From positions 51,598,285-51,662,284 of the forward strand of contig NC_073745.1 in NCBI RefSeq assembly GCF_029784135.1: a DNA stretch of 64,000 bases, written 5' to 3'. The notes below the pieces were generated by a model, which was not told where the DNA came from, did no database searches, and saw nothing but the letters and a program-made list of their open reading frames with translations. Numbering within the stretch: the stretch's first letter is position 1; every line of letters begins with the position of its first letter. The DNA comes from Toxorhynchites rutilus septentrionalis. Its lineage: Eukaryota > Arthropoda > Insecta > Diptera > Culicidae. Positions 10,919 to 22,028 of the stretch are shown in pieces. Both the position numbers and the translations under genes were made by a program.

Positions 10919-10934
10919 GGCCCTTTTCAGGGCC
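10919..10934 (+). terminator. Perfect histone 3' stem-loop
   Basis: GGCCCT-TTTC-AGGGCC: a perfect 6-bp stem with a 4-nt TTTC loop, preceded by AAAC and followed about 15 nt later by ATCAAAGAG, like the purine-rich histone downstream element. This matches the known metazoan histone mRNA processing signal. Confidence 0.8.
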
Positions 10935-11050
10935 ATCAGATCATTATCAAAGAGTTTAACAATATATTTTTTCAAACATCCAAAATCAGCATGCGACAGA
11001 TAGCCTAACGTAATTCTACGTCAACTATGCGGTCGTGTCTCGGACACAAC

Positions 11051-12210
11051 CTTCTGTGACTTTTTTATCCTCTGTTACTAAACTGCTACCTAGCCGGGGG
11101 CGTAATTGTATCATCGTATTATCGTGAAAAGGAAAGCAAAACAAAAACTCGCCCAGCTTCGTTTCAATATTTTCCGGGTATCGCAGGTTTAGGTTTGCGG
11201 GATTACCTTGTTGCGAAAAGTCTCTTGTATTGGGCAATTTTGAATTAAAATATTGTGGCAAAAGGCCAATCATTGCTTACAGTATCAAAGGAAAGCGCAA
11301 AAAATGAAATCCCGTCTTTGCGGAGGATTACTTGCTTACTTGGAAACTGGAATTAATGTCGTTGTTTGATTGAGATATCGTTGAGATAGAAAGTTGCTCC
11401 AAGGGTAACGGATTTCATAGATAAAGCCAATTCATCAAACTCATACTTGTAACTCGAACTATTCCCAAAGTATATCCGAATTAAGAAGTGAGAGATAAGT
11501 TTTAATGTTTCAATTTGCATTAGGTCTGCAACAGTGGGTTAATTTGTTTTTCCCCCATTGTCGGTCTAGTAAGGGGCATCACATTTGGGTATCTAGTTGT
11601 TCTCATCTGGCCCCGATTTTATGCTGTTGTCAGTATGCCAGCTTTGCCAACTTTCCCCTGACAGCAGCTTTGTTTGGGGCTATAAGATCGGCTGGATGGC
11701 TGGATGAACCATCGGCTGGATGTGAATTACTGTAGCACAACTTTTATTGGATGTAGGGATGGTGTATTATTTTTGTTGTGCTTTTATATTGAGGCTTGGA
11801 AACCAAAGCGCAAACGATTTATTTTTAAGAGCACTTTTAAATTCTTATTTCTGTATGTTGTCACAACCTTACTCACTTGCGCAATTTCTTCTCTATTGAT
11901 TCATTTTTGTGAAATAGCTCAAATTACATATCGGATGTCCTAGAGGTGACACGACCCCAATCTACATGCTAATATCTTTTTGAGGAATAATGTCCAATGA
12001 AGCACTAGTGTTTGGTTTCCATTGCAATAGCTAACTGACTTTTTATTGAACAAATTCATTTTGTACTCTTCTCTCATCTATGCCCTTTTAATTATTTTTT
12101 CATCCATTTTTATATTGAACATGCATATTATGAGAAAAAATACAGTTGCTTCAACGATAAAAATATTACATAAAATTTGCGTCTTCTCCTTAACTAATGA
12201 TTTGAAGTTT
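11051..12210. other. No clear feature
   Basis: AT-rich sequence without convincing coding or terminal repeats. A stretch near 12030-12075 (TAGCTAACTGACTTTTTATT) resembles 17924-17960, so a dispersed repeat or LTR piece may be present in both places. Confidence 0.4.
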
Positions 12211-12214
12211 TTCT

Positions 12215-12600
12215 CTTAGATCGTTAGAAGTTTTGATCCTCGCGATCTTTCGGTTTCGACCGTTGCGTAGTTTGTGGAATTTCTTCGGTTTCTGCTTCGC
12301 TAGAAGTCTCTGAATCAGTGTTTATGGCCGACAGCTCAACACTATTTTTCAAAATGAAGGTTTTTTTTCAGCAATGCGTTTTAGTTGATTGACTTCATTT
12401 CTTTCTCACGATGATGTAGAAATTTACGGATTTCATGGTCGATTTGTAAAAACGAAAAAGAATTGACGAATTTACCTAACACTGCTTCTGTGGTTTGAAC
12501 AGCTCTTTCAGCTAGTCCGTTACTCGCAGGGTGAGCAATTATGTTCCATATTTCGTGTTTAACAGTATTCTTCAAATGCAAGGCTACTGGATGGGGGGCA
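12215..12600 (-). pseudogene. Ty3/gypsy-type integrase C-terminal fragment
   Basis: The minus frame reads AHPASNGLAERAVQT (about 12500-12545), the conserved stretch around the catalytic Glu of gypsy integrases. It is followed by degraded sequence and an acidic tail SAINTDSETSSEAETEEIPQ (about 12265-12325) before a stop. No LTR, polymerase or gag is adjacent. A relic of an LTR retrotransposon. Confidence 0.7.
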
Positions 12601-12811
12601 AATTCTCACTAATGATAATGCCCCTATTCATACTTCAAAACTGAAAAGATGCTGTCTTGTTCTTGTGCAACACCTTCCGCTTTTTTGTTTGCTGAAGGCT
12701 GAAATGAACAATCTAAAGGCACCTTTTTCAAAAGTTTTGAAATGTTTGTATGTATGAGAGCAGACTCTCTCTCAGACGGAACGCTCAGCTTGGGATGGTA
12801 TCCAACAAAGA

Positions 12812-12915
12812 AATCCAAACGATGCCAAACGGGGGTTCGAACCAAGGCCGGCAGGAATGCAAAGCTGTTTTATATGACTGCGCTATCCGCATAGCCACTG
12901 GTTCTGTCGCACAAA
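12812..12915 (-). mobile_element. tRNA-derived SINE head (A and B boxes)
   Basis: On the minus strand TGGCTATGCGGATAGCGCAG (A box) is followed by GGTTCGAACCCC (B box) at a tRNA-like distance. The flanking arms do not pair as a complete tRNA cloverleaf, so I call it a SINE head or tRNA pseudogene. Its body may extend left towards 12600. Confidence 0.55.
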
Positions 12916-13541
12916 TGCGTGATAACATTACATCACATTATAAAATGAACTTGAACTTTAAATGCGTGCTTATTGGTAATTTTTCTCTTGTTTCGCTCTC
13001 TCATATTGCTCTTATATTGCTATGGGATATATAGTATACTAATGCTGCACCAGTATGGGAGCGTAGCACATTTTCTGTTATTTTTAAGCTCATTTAATGT
13101 AATAAATCAGGATGCCAAAACATGTGCTGAAAATTATTATACAGTAAATCATTCAGAGGATTTGACTAATTTTAGGCACAAATTTCGTATAAAAGTTATT
13201 ATGCCGAGAAATGACTTTAGTTGTTCTTTTTTTTTATTTTGGTATTGGCAGAGCCGTTTTCGCTCCAACTTTCCCCGAATTTGACGAAATATCAGCCTCC
13301 AACAGAACGGGGCCCAAAAACTTCACGTGGGAAACAAACCTTCTCAGGATAAACTCAATGTACGTTTGAACTTTCTCTATGCTTTTTAGGATTTTGTTCC
13401 TTTTTATTTCAGAAATTGATCTTTTTATTCACTCACACAAAAAAATTATAAATTAATCAATTTGAAGGGAAGAAGGAGGGGTTTACCTTTTATTGCGTTA
13501 GATATTAATTGTAAAAATGTTTAAGAAAAAAATAATTGTAA
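12916..13541. other. No recognisable feature
   Basis: AT-rich sequence between the tRNA-like element and the next repeat; no coding or terminal-repeat signal seen. Confidence 0.4.
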
Positions 13542-14415
13542 GGGGTTGTATCTAGGACACGACCGCATATCTTCGACGTAGAACTACGCAATTATATTAT
13601 GCAATCCACTTGTTTACCATTTCGAATATTATATTAGAATGCATCGAAACTTTTGTAATAGATTATGTTCTTCGTTACAAATAACATTCATGAACGTCGT
13701 TTTACGTTTGCTATGATGCCTAGGGCTACCAAAATATGTAAACGGAATAATTGTCAAACGATCATTATATTTTACATTTCCCTCTGAAATTATTGCGCAT
13801 CTCATGTATATGTAGTTCTCGAACCGCGAAAGCTCATTCGCCTCTAGTATCTGACTTGCATGTTTTGACGAAGCGGATTCCCCCAGGTACATTGATTTTG
13901 AAGTCCGTGTTAGGGAAACACAGCTCGGTGGGAACAAAAATACCCCCGACTTGCATGTATATTTGCAAAGCGGATTTCCAGGTATATCGATTTGGAAGTC
14001 TGTATTGGGGAAACCGTATTCAATTGTTCATCTCATGAAAAATAATATTTTATTAACTGTGATAGACGCGTAGAAATATTTCCTATCAATTGATGCAAAC
14101 ATCTTTCCGAGATGTTAAGAAATGTTGGAGTTATAAACATTCGAAATACGGGTAGGGTTAGCACACAAATCGGCAAAACAAATGTATGGGAAAAAAAGAA
14201 GTTCATCCAGTTTTCATGAATTTTAACCGTTTAGTGATTAGCGAATTGTAATGTATAGCATATCGAACAAATCTTAGAGAATTTCCTATTCGATTGGTAT
14301 GAAAATCATGAGAATTCGTTCACAGTGAAAATAGTTATTAACGTTAACTTTATTGCATAAAAACGTGACCTGTTTTCTGATTTGGCACCCTTCCTGAAAG
14401 ACGTAGTTTTACGTT
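13542..14415. mobile_element. ACG-ended repeat, copy A
   Basis: Left end GGGGTTGTATCTAGGACACG with GACGTAGAACTACGC; right end GGCACCCTTCCTGAAAGACG and a GACGTAGTTTTACGTT terminus. These ends are shared with copy B (24882-25418), copy C (34994-35701) and, reversed, with the histone-bearing copies. The interior holds about two inverted units of the 95-bp repeat found at 48066-48540. No ORF. Family unclassified. Confidence 0.65.
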
Positions 14416-14639
14416 AAAAGTCTCGTTGATATTTGTTTATTTTCAGTTAACTGATCTGAGCGAGTAGCTTTAACAAATCAAATCCTTTTTTCTAAACTAA
14501 CTTTGATACAGCGAACGCGGTTCGGAATACGTGTAAATGTGAATACAAGACGTTTGAAGATTTGCAAATTGTTGTTAATCGGAAGATCAACGAGTGTGAA
14601 GCGCTCAAGCTTCGTAAGCGCAGTCGGTTTAGGATGTTT

Positions 14640-15535
14640 TTCTATTAGGTGTACCGCTAAGTTTTTTCGGTTTTATAACAGATGGCGTAACTTGTTTATT
14701 ATTCCAGTGAATCAAATTTCCAGACATTCGTTGGAAAGCTACAGTAATTGTGCGTCTTTTTCAGTATATGTCAAAAAGTTGAAGCGTAAACAACATAGTT
14801 TTTTCCACTTCGAATATGTCGAATTTCGTACCAACGAAGTGTTTTTGCGGGGAGTGCTACTTCATTACTTCAATATGAAGAAAAAAGTTGCGAAAAGTCA
14901 TAGCATTCTGGTTGAAGTTTATGGTGATCATGCTCCAACTGAGCGAACGTGTCAGACGTGGTTTGCACGGTTAAAAAGGGCAATTTTGACTTGGACGACG
15001 AAGAACGTTCCGGACCGCCAAAAAAGTTTGAAGATGAAGAATTGAAGGCTTTACTCGATCAAGATCCGTCACAAACGCAACAAGAACTTGCAGATATACT
15101 TGGAGTCGCTCATCAAACCATATCCGATCGTTTAATAGCAATGGGAATGATCCGAAAGATAAGACATTGGGTGCCGTATGCGAACAACTGCTCCAACGGC
15201 GTAAAAGAAAAGTTATTGGCGATGAAAAGTGGGTCCATTACGACAAACGTTGGGCAACGTATCGATACCTCGGCCATGCATCAACATCGACGGCCGCGCG
15301 GAATATTCACGCCCGGAAGGTTATGCTGTCTATTTGGTGGGACCAGCTGGGTGTTGTGTACTATGAGCTGCTAAAACCGAATGAAACCATTACGGGGACC
15401 TCTACCGACGAAAATTGATGTGTTTGAGTCATGCACTGAAGGAAAAACGGGCACAATACGAGTAAAGACACGATCAAGTTATTTTGCAGCACGACAATGC
15501 TCGGCCGCATGTTGCGAAACCGGTCTAAACATAAT
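14640..15535 (+). mobile_element. Mariner transposon, 3'-truncated
   Basis: A mariner-like end starts near 14645 (TTAGGTGTACCGCTAAG), matching the complement of 36322 in a sibling copy. The transposase remnant follows. Homology ends abruptly after the second catalytic Asp region near 15530, where another decayed gene begins. Confidence 0.75.
14818..15535 (+). pseudogene. Mariner transposase, frameshifted and truncated
   Basis: In order: start MSNFVPTK (14818), LLHYFNMKKKVAKSHSILVE, TERTCQTWFAR (helix-turn-helix region), FDLDDEERSGPPKKFEDEEL, TQQELADILGVAHQTISDRL (second HTH), CEQLLQRRKRK, GDEKWVHYDK (first catalytic Asp), MLSIWWDQLGVVYYELLKPN and VILQHDNARPHVAKPV (second Asp). The third Asp and C-terminus are missing. 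At least three frameshifts (near 14840, 14985 and 15185) and a stop before the second Asp break the frame. The sibling on the minus strand at 35722-36322 belongs to the same family. Confidence 0.85.
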
Positions 15536-15539
15536 AAAC

Positions 15540-16213
15540 TTCTCAACCAGACCAAAAAGAACGTTGAATACCAAAAGAAAATCCGAACGAAAAGGATGGA
15601 TGCGATTGAAAAGCTAACAGCTTTGAATCCTCAAAATACCCTCATTCTGGAAGGACGAACTTGTTTTTACCTAAAAGTGCTGCGGACGAAAGATGGAGAA
15701 CGGAAATGATAAGAAATTCCAGAACGTTGGATGATCTTTACGCGGCGGTCATTGAGCAAGGTTTTGAGATTTCAAGAACTGGCCTCTATTTACGATTGCT
15801 CCCAAAAAAAGTACAACAATCGAAGGCAATGGGCACTTGGTTACAACCCCGGTAAGATTCAACCCTATAGTGAATTATCAGAGATTAAATCACTTTTGAT
15901 CATTTTACTTCTTATAGGTTAAGCTATGCGGAACCAAACTAATGTGCACAAAAAGCAAGTCAATGGAGTTTCTTGCACAGCATCAATGTTGAAATGTTGG
16001 AATGTTGAAGCTTTGGCATCGTTCTTGGGTCCAGAACAGGCCGTGTTCATTAGCCAAGATGATAAGTTTAAGGTACCAATAGGACTGACGGCTGCAAAAA
16101 AAAAAACAAAGCCCTGTGATGATGCATTCAGAGTATCGCGTAAATTTTTCCCGATCATGATTGCGTGGTTGCACCCAAGCACAAACTTACGCCTTCGGTT
16201 TATAGTGCGATGG
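15540..16213 (+). pseudogene. Decayed two-exon gene of a multicopy arthropod family
   Basis: The pieces read EKLTALNPQNTLILEGRTCF, RTLDDLYAAVIEQGFEISRT, GLYLRLLPK, then GHLVTTP|VKL across an intron, and LASFLGPEQAVFISQDDKFK, VPIGLTAAKKK. I recognise this order from an uncharacterised protein family that is highly repeated in aphids, cnidarians and other animals. Its D-D-K motif and copy number suggest a transposase origin. Two frameshifts (near 15680 and in the A-run near 15808) disable it. A 66-bp GT-AG intron (15852-15917) restores the family frame exactly, so this copy arose from DNA and not from a spliced RNA. Function unknown. Confidence 0.6.
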
Positions 16214-16412
16214 TAATCAAAGAAACGCAAACACACACGCAGGTGACCTCAATATAATATTGCATTTGAACAGCTTCGAGCCTGTAGTAAAAACTGCTGA
16301 TGGACAAATGAAACCAATATTGATTTTTTTCTGTAGACAGTGGACCTGACGAAAACCCTAGGTAATACCTAGGTATCACTAAAAGTGACATTTCATGAAA
16401 TAAGATCAAATT

Positions 16413-16669
16413 TGAGGGGCTTAGAATGCAAGGGGTGTAAGTGACTTGATCGATTTCTCTTCGTCAACTTTTTCTTTAGTTAATAACTCTACTGCAAAAA
16501 CTTTCCAATTTGAGTTTGCTATAGAATCCGATAGATGAGATTCTGACCTATCTTCCACATTGTCAAATAAAGCGGAAAATGAGTTTGCAGCTGAGTTATG
16601 ACCAAAAGAGACAGTCGATGTAGACAAATCGATCAAATCACTTACACCCCTTTCATTCTAAGCCCCTCA
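16413..16669. mobile_element. MITE with long terminal inverted repeats (257 bp)
   Basis: The first 45 bp (TGAGGGGCTTAGAATGCAAG...) pair with the last 45 bp with only a few mismatches: the right arm complements as TGAGGGGCTTAGAATGAAAG followed by GGGTGTAAGTGA. No coding capacity. Target duplication unclear. A small palindrome, CCTAGGTAATACCTAGG, lies just upstream (about 16358). Confidence 0.7.
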
Positions 16670-16899
16670 TTTGATACATGAATGCTTTGTAGATACCCCA
16701 AAGTTTCCTTGATTATTATCTGAACGCCGTTTTTGTCATGACTAATGCACCAGGCCGTAGCGCTTTTATCACCGTTGAACGTCGAATGGCTCCATTAAGC
16801 GCACAGCTGGCTGGTGTGATTCCCCGATTGGGTGTGAACCACTGCGTTCATTATTTTGAACTATTGTGGTATACCCCTTTTTTATACTACACTTCAAGC
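16670..16899. other. No recognisable feature
   Basis: Short spacer between the MITE and the RNase H fragment. Confidence 0.4.
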
Positions 16900-17330
16900 T
16901 TATCTACTACTTATTGATGAAGGTGATGATGAGCTTGAGCCGTTCCTGGCAAGTTCATCTGCTCGATCGTTGTCCTCTATACCGCAATGGCCAGGAATCC
17001 AGTACAATTGTACCGAACTTATCTGACTTGATTGCCGTAAAAGGCAAATGCATCCCCAGACATTTTTTGAAGAGCATTCAAAAACATTGAGAGCTTCAAG
17101 TGCCGCTTGACTGTCTGAGAATATGCAGATGTTAGCATGTCTATATTTTCTTTTGAGGCAGACATTTAAACATTCTTTTATTGCAGTTATTTCTGCCTGA
17201 AAAACTATTGGCCAGTTTCCCATAGCCACAAAGGTTTTTGTTCTGGGACCATACACTCCGGCACCTGTTCTGTTTCCCATTTTCGACCCATCAGTGTGGA
17301 ACATGATTGAACCATTACGAACGTTGGGAC
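16900..17330 (-). pseudogene. RNase H domain of an I/R1-type non-LTR element
   Basis: An open frame of 134 codons reads MFHTDGSKMGNRTGAGVYGP (first Asp), QAEITAIKECLN (Glu), NICIFSDSQAALEAL (Asp) and WIPGHCGIEDNDRADELA (His and Asp). All RNase H catalytic positions are present. This differs from the family at 1-1840. Upstream sequence to about 17650 may be the degraded end of its polymerase region, but no motif survives. Confidence 0.75.
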
Positions 17331-17650
17331 CACTGTTGGGGCTGGTGTGACACTACTGTCTGAAACATAGGAAATGGATCTGGATGGTCAAGGAAAGACA
17401 ATTGATCCAGATCTTGAACACATAAATTGCACAGCGACAGGAGAGGTACTTGCAAAGAGTGGGAGTGATTTAGTAATCGATGGACATGGAGTTGTAACAG
17501 AATTGAGGCCGACCGGAAAAGACTAAAAACTTCCGCAACTTCCTGATACCTTGTGGTACAGTATTCATGTACGTGAGTCACAATTCGTCTTACAAGTTGT
17601 AAAATGTAGGAACCCTTCCTGCTGCAAGGAAATAAGCTGTAACCCATTCA

Positions 17651-18091
17651 GTATTTTGCCGGACAGGTTTCCTCCTCCCCCTTGCCCGATCAGACAAACA
17701 ACAGCCAGACTACTTGTTCCAGAGCCCTCTAATGTCAAAACAATGACCATTTATTTCATAATTCTCATTCTATTATTCTCACAAAATATTATTATTATTT
17801 GGTTTTTAGGTTTGTGAAGAGCGAATAAAGCCCTTACGCACCTGATGTACGGCTCATCAAAGGATTTCTATTTAACAGCCAACCTTGTGACTTGGGCCAA
17901 TTTCTCATTGGTTCCGAGTACAACAGCTAACTGACTTTTTGTTTAACCAATTCATTTTGCACTACAGTAAGAGCGATATTTTTCTTCTCTTCTCTCATTG
18001 AGAACATGAACGCATTCTCAAAACACAAGTTCAATTATATGAGTTTTAAATTTTTTCTCTGCTTCCATATAAATAAATCTGCGGTTGAGTA
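17651..18091. other. No recognisable feature
   Basis: Spacer before the pogo-like element. 17924-17960 resembles 12030-12060. Confidence 0.35.
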
Positions 18092-18362
18092 GGGGAGAGG
18101 GAGGCAAGTTGGCGAGGGAGGCAAGATGACGAATCGGTAATTTGACCCTTTGTAATGAAGGTAGCGCCACCTACTTTTTACTGAAAATGCATCATAACAA
18201 GGTTAAACTTTGTACTCGGTAACTCTGCCGAAAACGTTATCACAAAAAAAGTGAAAAATAAAAATGAGAAACATCGTGATTTTGTTATTTTTTTCCGTTT
18301 CTTCAAATTTAATTATCCACTTTATGAGAAAAGTTAAAATTTCAAAATAATTTTATACATGA

Positions 18363-18964
18363 TGTTTACACTAGATATAAGCAGAGAAGATTCAGAATAA
18401 GATAGGTGCAATAATAGTATTGATAAGTGGGATATTAATAGGAAGTTAGCTAGGTTATTCAAGTTGGGTTAGACCTCGGCTATCATAGCGACGGCGATAG
18501 CTGAATATCCCCGCCTGTGTATACCGTACCTGAACGTAAACGGAATGAGCGTAAATGAAAAATTGTAAAGCGCTATTTGAATCTCTCTCTTTACGCGCTC
18601 ATTGGTAAATAGCACACGTGAGCGATGTTAGAGTTAGTAGTGCTAGAATTTCAGCCATTGGGAGCACTGGTCGGTCACCGAAAATCGGCCAACTTTAAAT
18701 GTAATTTTTGTATAGTTTTAAGAATAGTAGAATAGAAGAAAGCATTGTTTAAGTAAAATAAACCTTTTGTGTGTCTAATAAAATTGTGCTGTGGTATTGT
18801 CACTTTACGTGAACCGATAAAATAGGGCCTCAACTGACCCCTATTCAAATTGAAAAGAAAGTGCAGTTACTGCAGTTTGTGGAAAAGGGTACTGTCACAG
18901 ATTCGGTAACCCTTCATCGGAAAACCTTTTGGAAAGGCGTGAATAGTGGTTACAATTCGCAACA
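18363..18964 (+). repeat. 5' LTR of the BEL/Pao element
   Basis: Starts TGTTTACACT, ends CAATTCGCAACA (TG...CA), 602 bp. TGGTGCCGTGGCCAGGAT, a primer-binding-site type common in BEL/Pao elements, follows from 18966. Confidence 0.75.
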
Positions 18965-19159
18965 TTGGTGCCGTGGCCAGGATATTTATCCTCAAAGGGA
19001 CAATTGGGCTATTCACGCCATTATTGGATCATTGAATAGAGGATACGCCATCATAGGAAATTTGAATAGCGATTTTGTATCCTGCCATTACAATTGCTGT
19101 ATACTGTATTCAATACTTCACGCCATAGTTTAATCACTTTCGCTGATTCGGATTGGAAT

Positions 19160-19770
19160 TATTTTTCATACAAGGCCTAGTTGACAGGCTCATACGGTGA
19201 GTACCTGTCCAACGTTTCTAAAAACGCTTTCTGTTCTACCGGGTCATCTATCTCTACTTTTCGGTGTTCTACGTTATTGGATGTGCTGATTATCTCGGTG
19301 GCCGATCACATTCGGCAAGTTTTTCTGGACGAGGTGGTGGAATTGAATTTGAAACAAATTAGGACCATAGGACATTCAATTCGAAAATTACATACGCAAT
19401 ACGGAGCTTCAATTGCAATTAAATTTATTCAAAGCCTGATTGACAGGCTCACAAGGTGAGTTCCTGTCCAACAGAATTATTTTATTGTGGAAAGGTGCTT
19501 TGCTTGTCGTATTTTCGAACAGATTTTAGAAAAATAAATTCACAATTTTAACGCTGATATACATCGTGTGGATTTCGACTGCTACGTTCCTCGGCTTCTC
19601 TCGCTGCTGAACGAATTCGGCTTTTGGATTCTGGTGGACAACTGCTGCTTACTGCAACTGCTGCAACTGCTGAAAGTAAAGAAAAAGAGGAACAAATTAC
19701 ATTCGGAAGAATAATTTTATTCAAGGCCTGTTTGACAGGCTCACCAGGTGAGAATCTGTCCAAACATTTA
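19160..19770 (+). repeat. Three leader repeats with hairpin and splice-donor-like core
   Basis: The sequence GCCTRNTTGACAGGCTCA-N-GGTGAGTNCCTGTCCAA occurs at about 19174, 19434 and 19726 in the BEL leader. Each has inverted GACAGG/CCTGTC arms and GGTGAG in the loop. Confidence 0.6.
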
Positions 19771-19859
19771 AATTTTCTTCCGAAAGGTGCTTTTCTTGTG
19801 CGTTGTTTCTGTTGCAGAAAATTTTCCCACTTTCAACACACTCTCCAGCAGCAGTCGTC

Positions 19860-22028
19860 ATGGGAAAGAAACTAAAGCCCAAAATTTTCGTGAGGGACAG
19901 CATCGTGGATTTTCTTCTACGTACGGAGAAATACGCTGCTGACAACGCACAAGCCGATGAAAACGTCGTGAAGGGCCGCTTGGAGAAATTGGAAACCAAA
20001 TGGGACGAATTCGAGGAGATTGAAAATGAAATTGAGGAGGCAGAGGAAGACGAAGAAAACATCGAGGCGCACCGGAGAGTTAGGGCTGACTTCGAAGAAA
20101 AATATTTCGAGGTAAGGGCAAGGTTGATGGCAAAATTACCACGGGTTTTAACACAAAACGAGCAACAAAACTGCGCTTTACCACCTACTAACACACTACA
20201 CGCCTCTGTACGACTGCCACAAATAAATCTCCCAGAATTCGACGGAAAATATGAACACTGGCTTCCATTTCACGATACATTCAGGGCTCTAATTGATTCC
20301 TCTGCTGAGTTAACCAATATCCAGAAGTTCCATTATTTGCGAGCTTCTTTGAAAGGTGATGCGTTGAAACTGGTTGATTCCTTTCCGATGAGCGATGCGA
20401 ACTATAGGGTTGCATGGGATGGTTTGGTAGCTCGGTTCTCCAACGGTTATCTACTCAAGAAACGTCATCTGAACGCGCTGCTAGAATATCCGAAGATGAA
20501 GAAGGAGTTGGCTTCAGGTATCCACGACATCATCGATTGCTTCGAGAGAAACACCAAAATATTGGATCAACTGGGTGAAAAAACAGCCGGATGGGGTGCA
20601 ATGCTGACTCACATCATGATCTCAAAGCTGGATGATTCGACGCAGAAGTATTGGGAGGAACAAACAACACATCACGAAGATCCTGGTTTCCCTTTGCTTG
20701 TGGAGTTCCTGAAAAAACAAACACGGGTACTTGATGCAGTGTCGGTAGATCAACACATTTCTGGTTCAGTTAGTCCACCTAGCGCTATTAAAGCACGTCC
20801 AATGAAGGTTTCAGTCAACTCGGCGACTGAATATACGGGTCCAAGCTGTGCATCGTGCGGTCAACAACATGCCATCGTACGGTGTCCGACATTTGGAAAA
20901 TTTACTCTAGACAAACGGTTGAAATTTACCAATTCGAAACGTCTCTGTAGCAACTGTCTGGGACGCAATCATATGGCAAGAGACTGTCCTTCAAAGTTCC
21001 GTTGTAAAACGTGTGATAAGAAACATCACACCCTTCTTCACCCTGGTTTCCCTGGTTCTGGTTCGACGGCCACTAGCGCAGCGGTTGTCGATAAAACTCC
21101 TACTCCGTCTACATCTGGTGATTCATCGAGTTCTGGTGGTTTGGTTTCTAGCTCGGTGGTATCAATTTCTTCTAATCTGGCAAAGGAGTCCATGGAGTCT
21201 CACGTCTTTCTACTGACGGCTTTGGTAAAGGTGAAGGACAGTTCTGGAAGGTCGCATCTAGCACGGGCGTTGCTGGATTCCGGATCGCAGGCCAATCTGA
21301 TGTCCAAACGATTGTGCCTCTTATTAAATCTCTCTCTTCGTAACAAAACTTTGGAAATATGCGGTATTGGACAGACACGGCAGCAAACAGCATATGAAGT
21401 TTCCGCTGAAATAACATCGAGAGTCAATGAATATTGTGCACTATTGGAATTCGTGGTCTTAGACCAAATAACTGAAACTCATCTAAATACTTCACATGAT
21501 GCTTCACGTTGGAAACCTCCACAATGGATGAAGCTAGCTGACCCTGATTTCCACAGATCTGGTCCGATCGATATAGTCCTTGGCTCGCAGCATTTCTATG
21601 ATTTTCATCTGCTTAATGGTGGCCGGATGCAGTTCCGAAAATTTGGTCCAAACCTTCCAATCTTCGTCAGCACTGTTTTTGGATGGGTGGCTGCAGGTGA
21701 AGCTCTGGGAAGAAATTCCATTGCAAAAATTAGCTGCAATGTGATGACAGCTGAAAAACTGGAAAAATCAATCGAAAAATTTTGGATTATAGAAGAAATA
21801 CCTAAAAGCACTCCTCGTTCGTAAGAAGAGGAAGATTGCGAGCTTCATTTTCGGAATACTGTAACCCGAGATGAAACTGGTCGTTACATTGTACGCTATC
21901 TGAAGAGAATCAACTATAACGAGCTGATAGGAGTGTCCAAAACCGCAGCACTGCGAAGATTCCAGCAGCTTGAAAGGCGTTTGGTACATGATTCTAGCCT
22001 ACGGAAACATTATGATGATTTTATGCAA
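19860..22028 (+). pseudogene. BEL/Pao gag-protease, pol mostly lost
   Basis: I chose ATG 19860 because it heads the first well-formed segment (MGKKLKPKIFVRDSIVDFLL). An acidic coiled-coil-like stretch comes first (residues 50-90). Next comes the conserved Pao gag region, with LPEFDGKYEHWLPFHDTF near 124 and FHYLRASLKGDAL after it. Zinc knuckles follow: CASCGQQHAIVRC, CSNCLGRNHMARDC (about 363-376), CKTCDKKHH. An aspartic protease then carries LLDSGSQANLMS (active-site Asp near 471). The frame is open until a stop at 21822-21824, then continues in the same phase with pol N-terminal sequence (RDETGRYIVRYL) to about 22028, where the deletion joins it to the 3' LTR. RT, RNase H and integrase are absent, so it cannot move alone. 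Confidence 0.88.

Larger units (their letters stand above)
9640..11050. mobile_element. ACG-ended repeat with histone gene-derived sequence (copy H2)
   Basis: Diverged second copy of the block at 7350-8640, in the same orientation. Its left end is missing but its right end is kept: ACGTAATTCTACGTC near 11009, then GCGGTCGTGTCTCGGACACAACC. The complement of that end also starts the copies at 13542 and 24882. H1 and H2 thus have one end each, as if one element had been duplicated or recombined. Confidence 0.6.

Noticed and set aside
7297..11050. Functional histone gene pair
   Set aside because: H4 is only half present, frames are broken, and the sequence lies between repeat ends.
12812..12915. 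Functional tRNA gene on the minus strand
   Set aside because: The boxes fit, but acceptor and anticodon arms do not pair convincingly.
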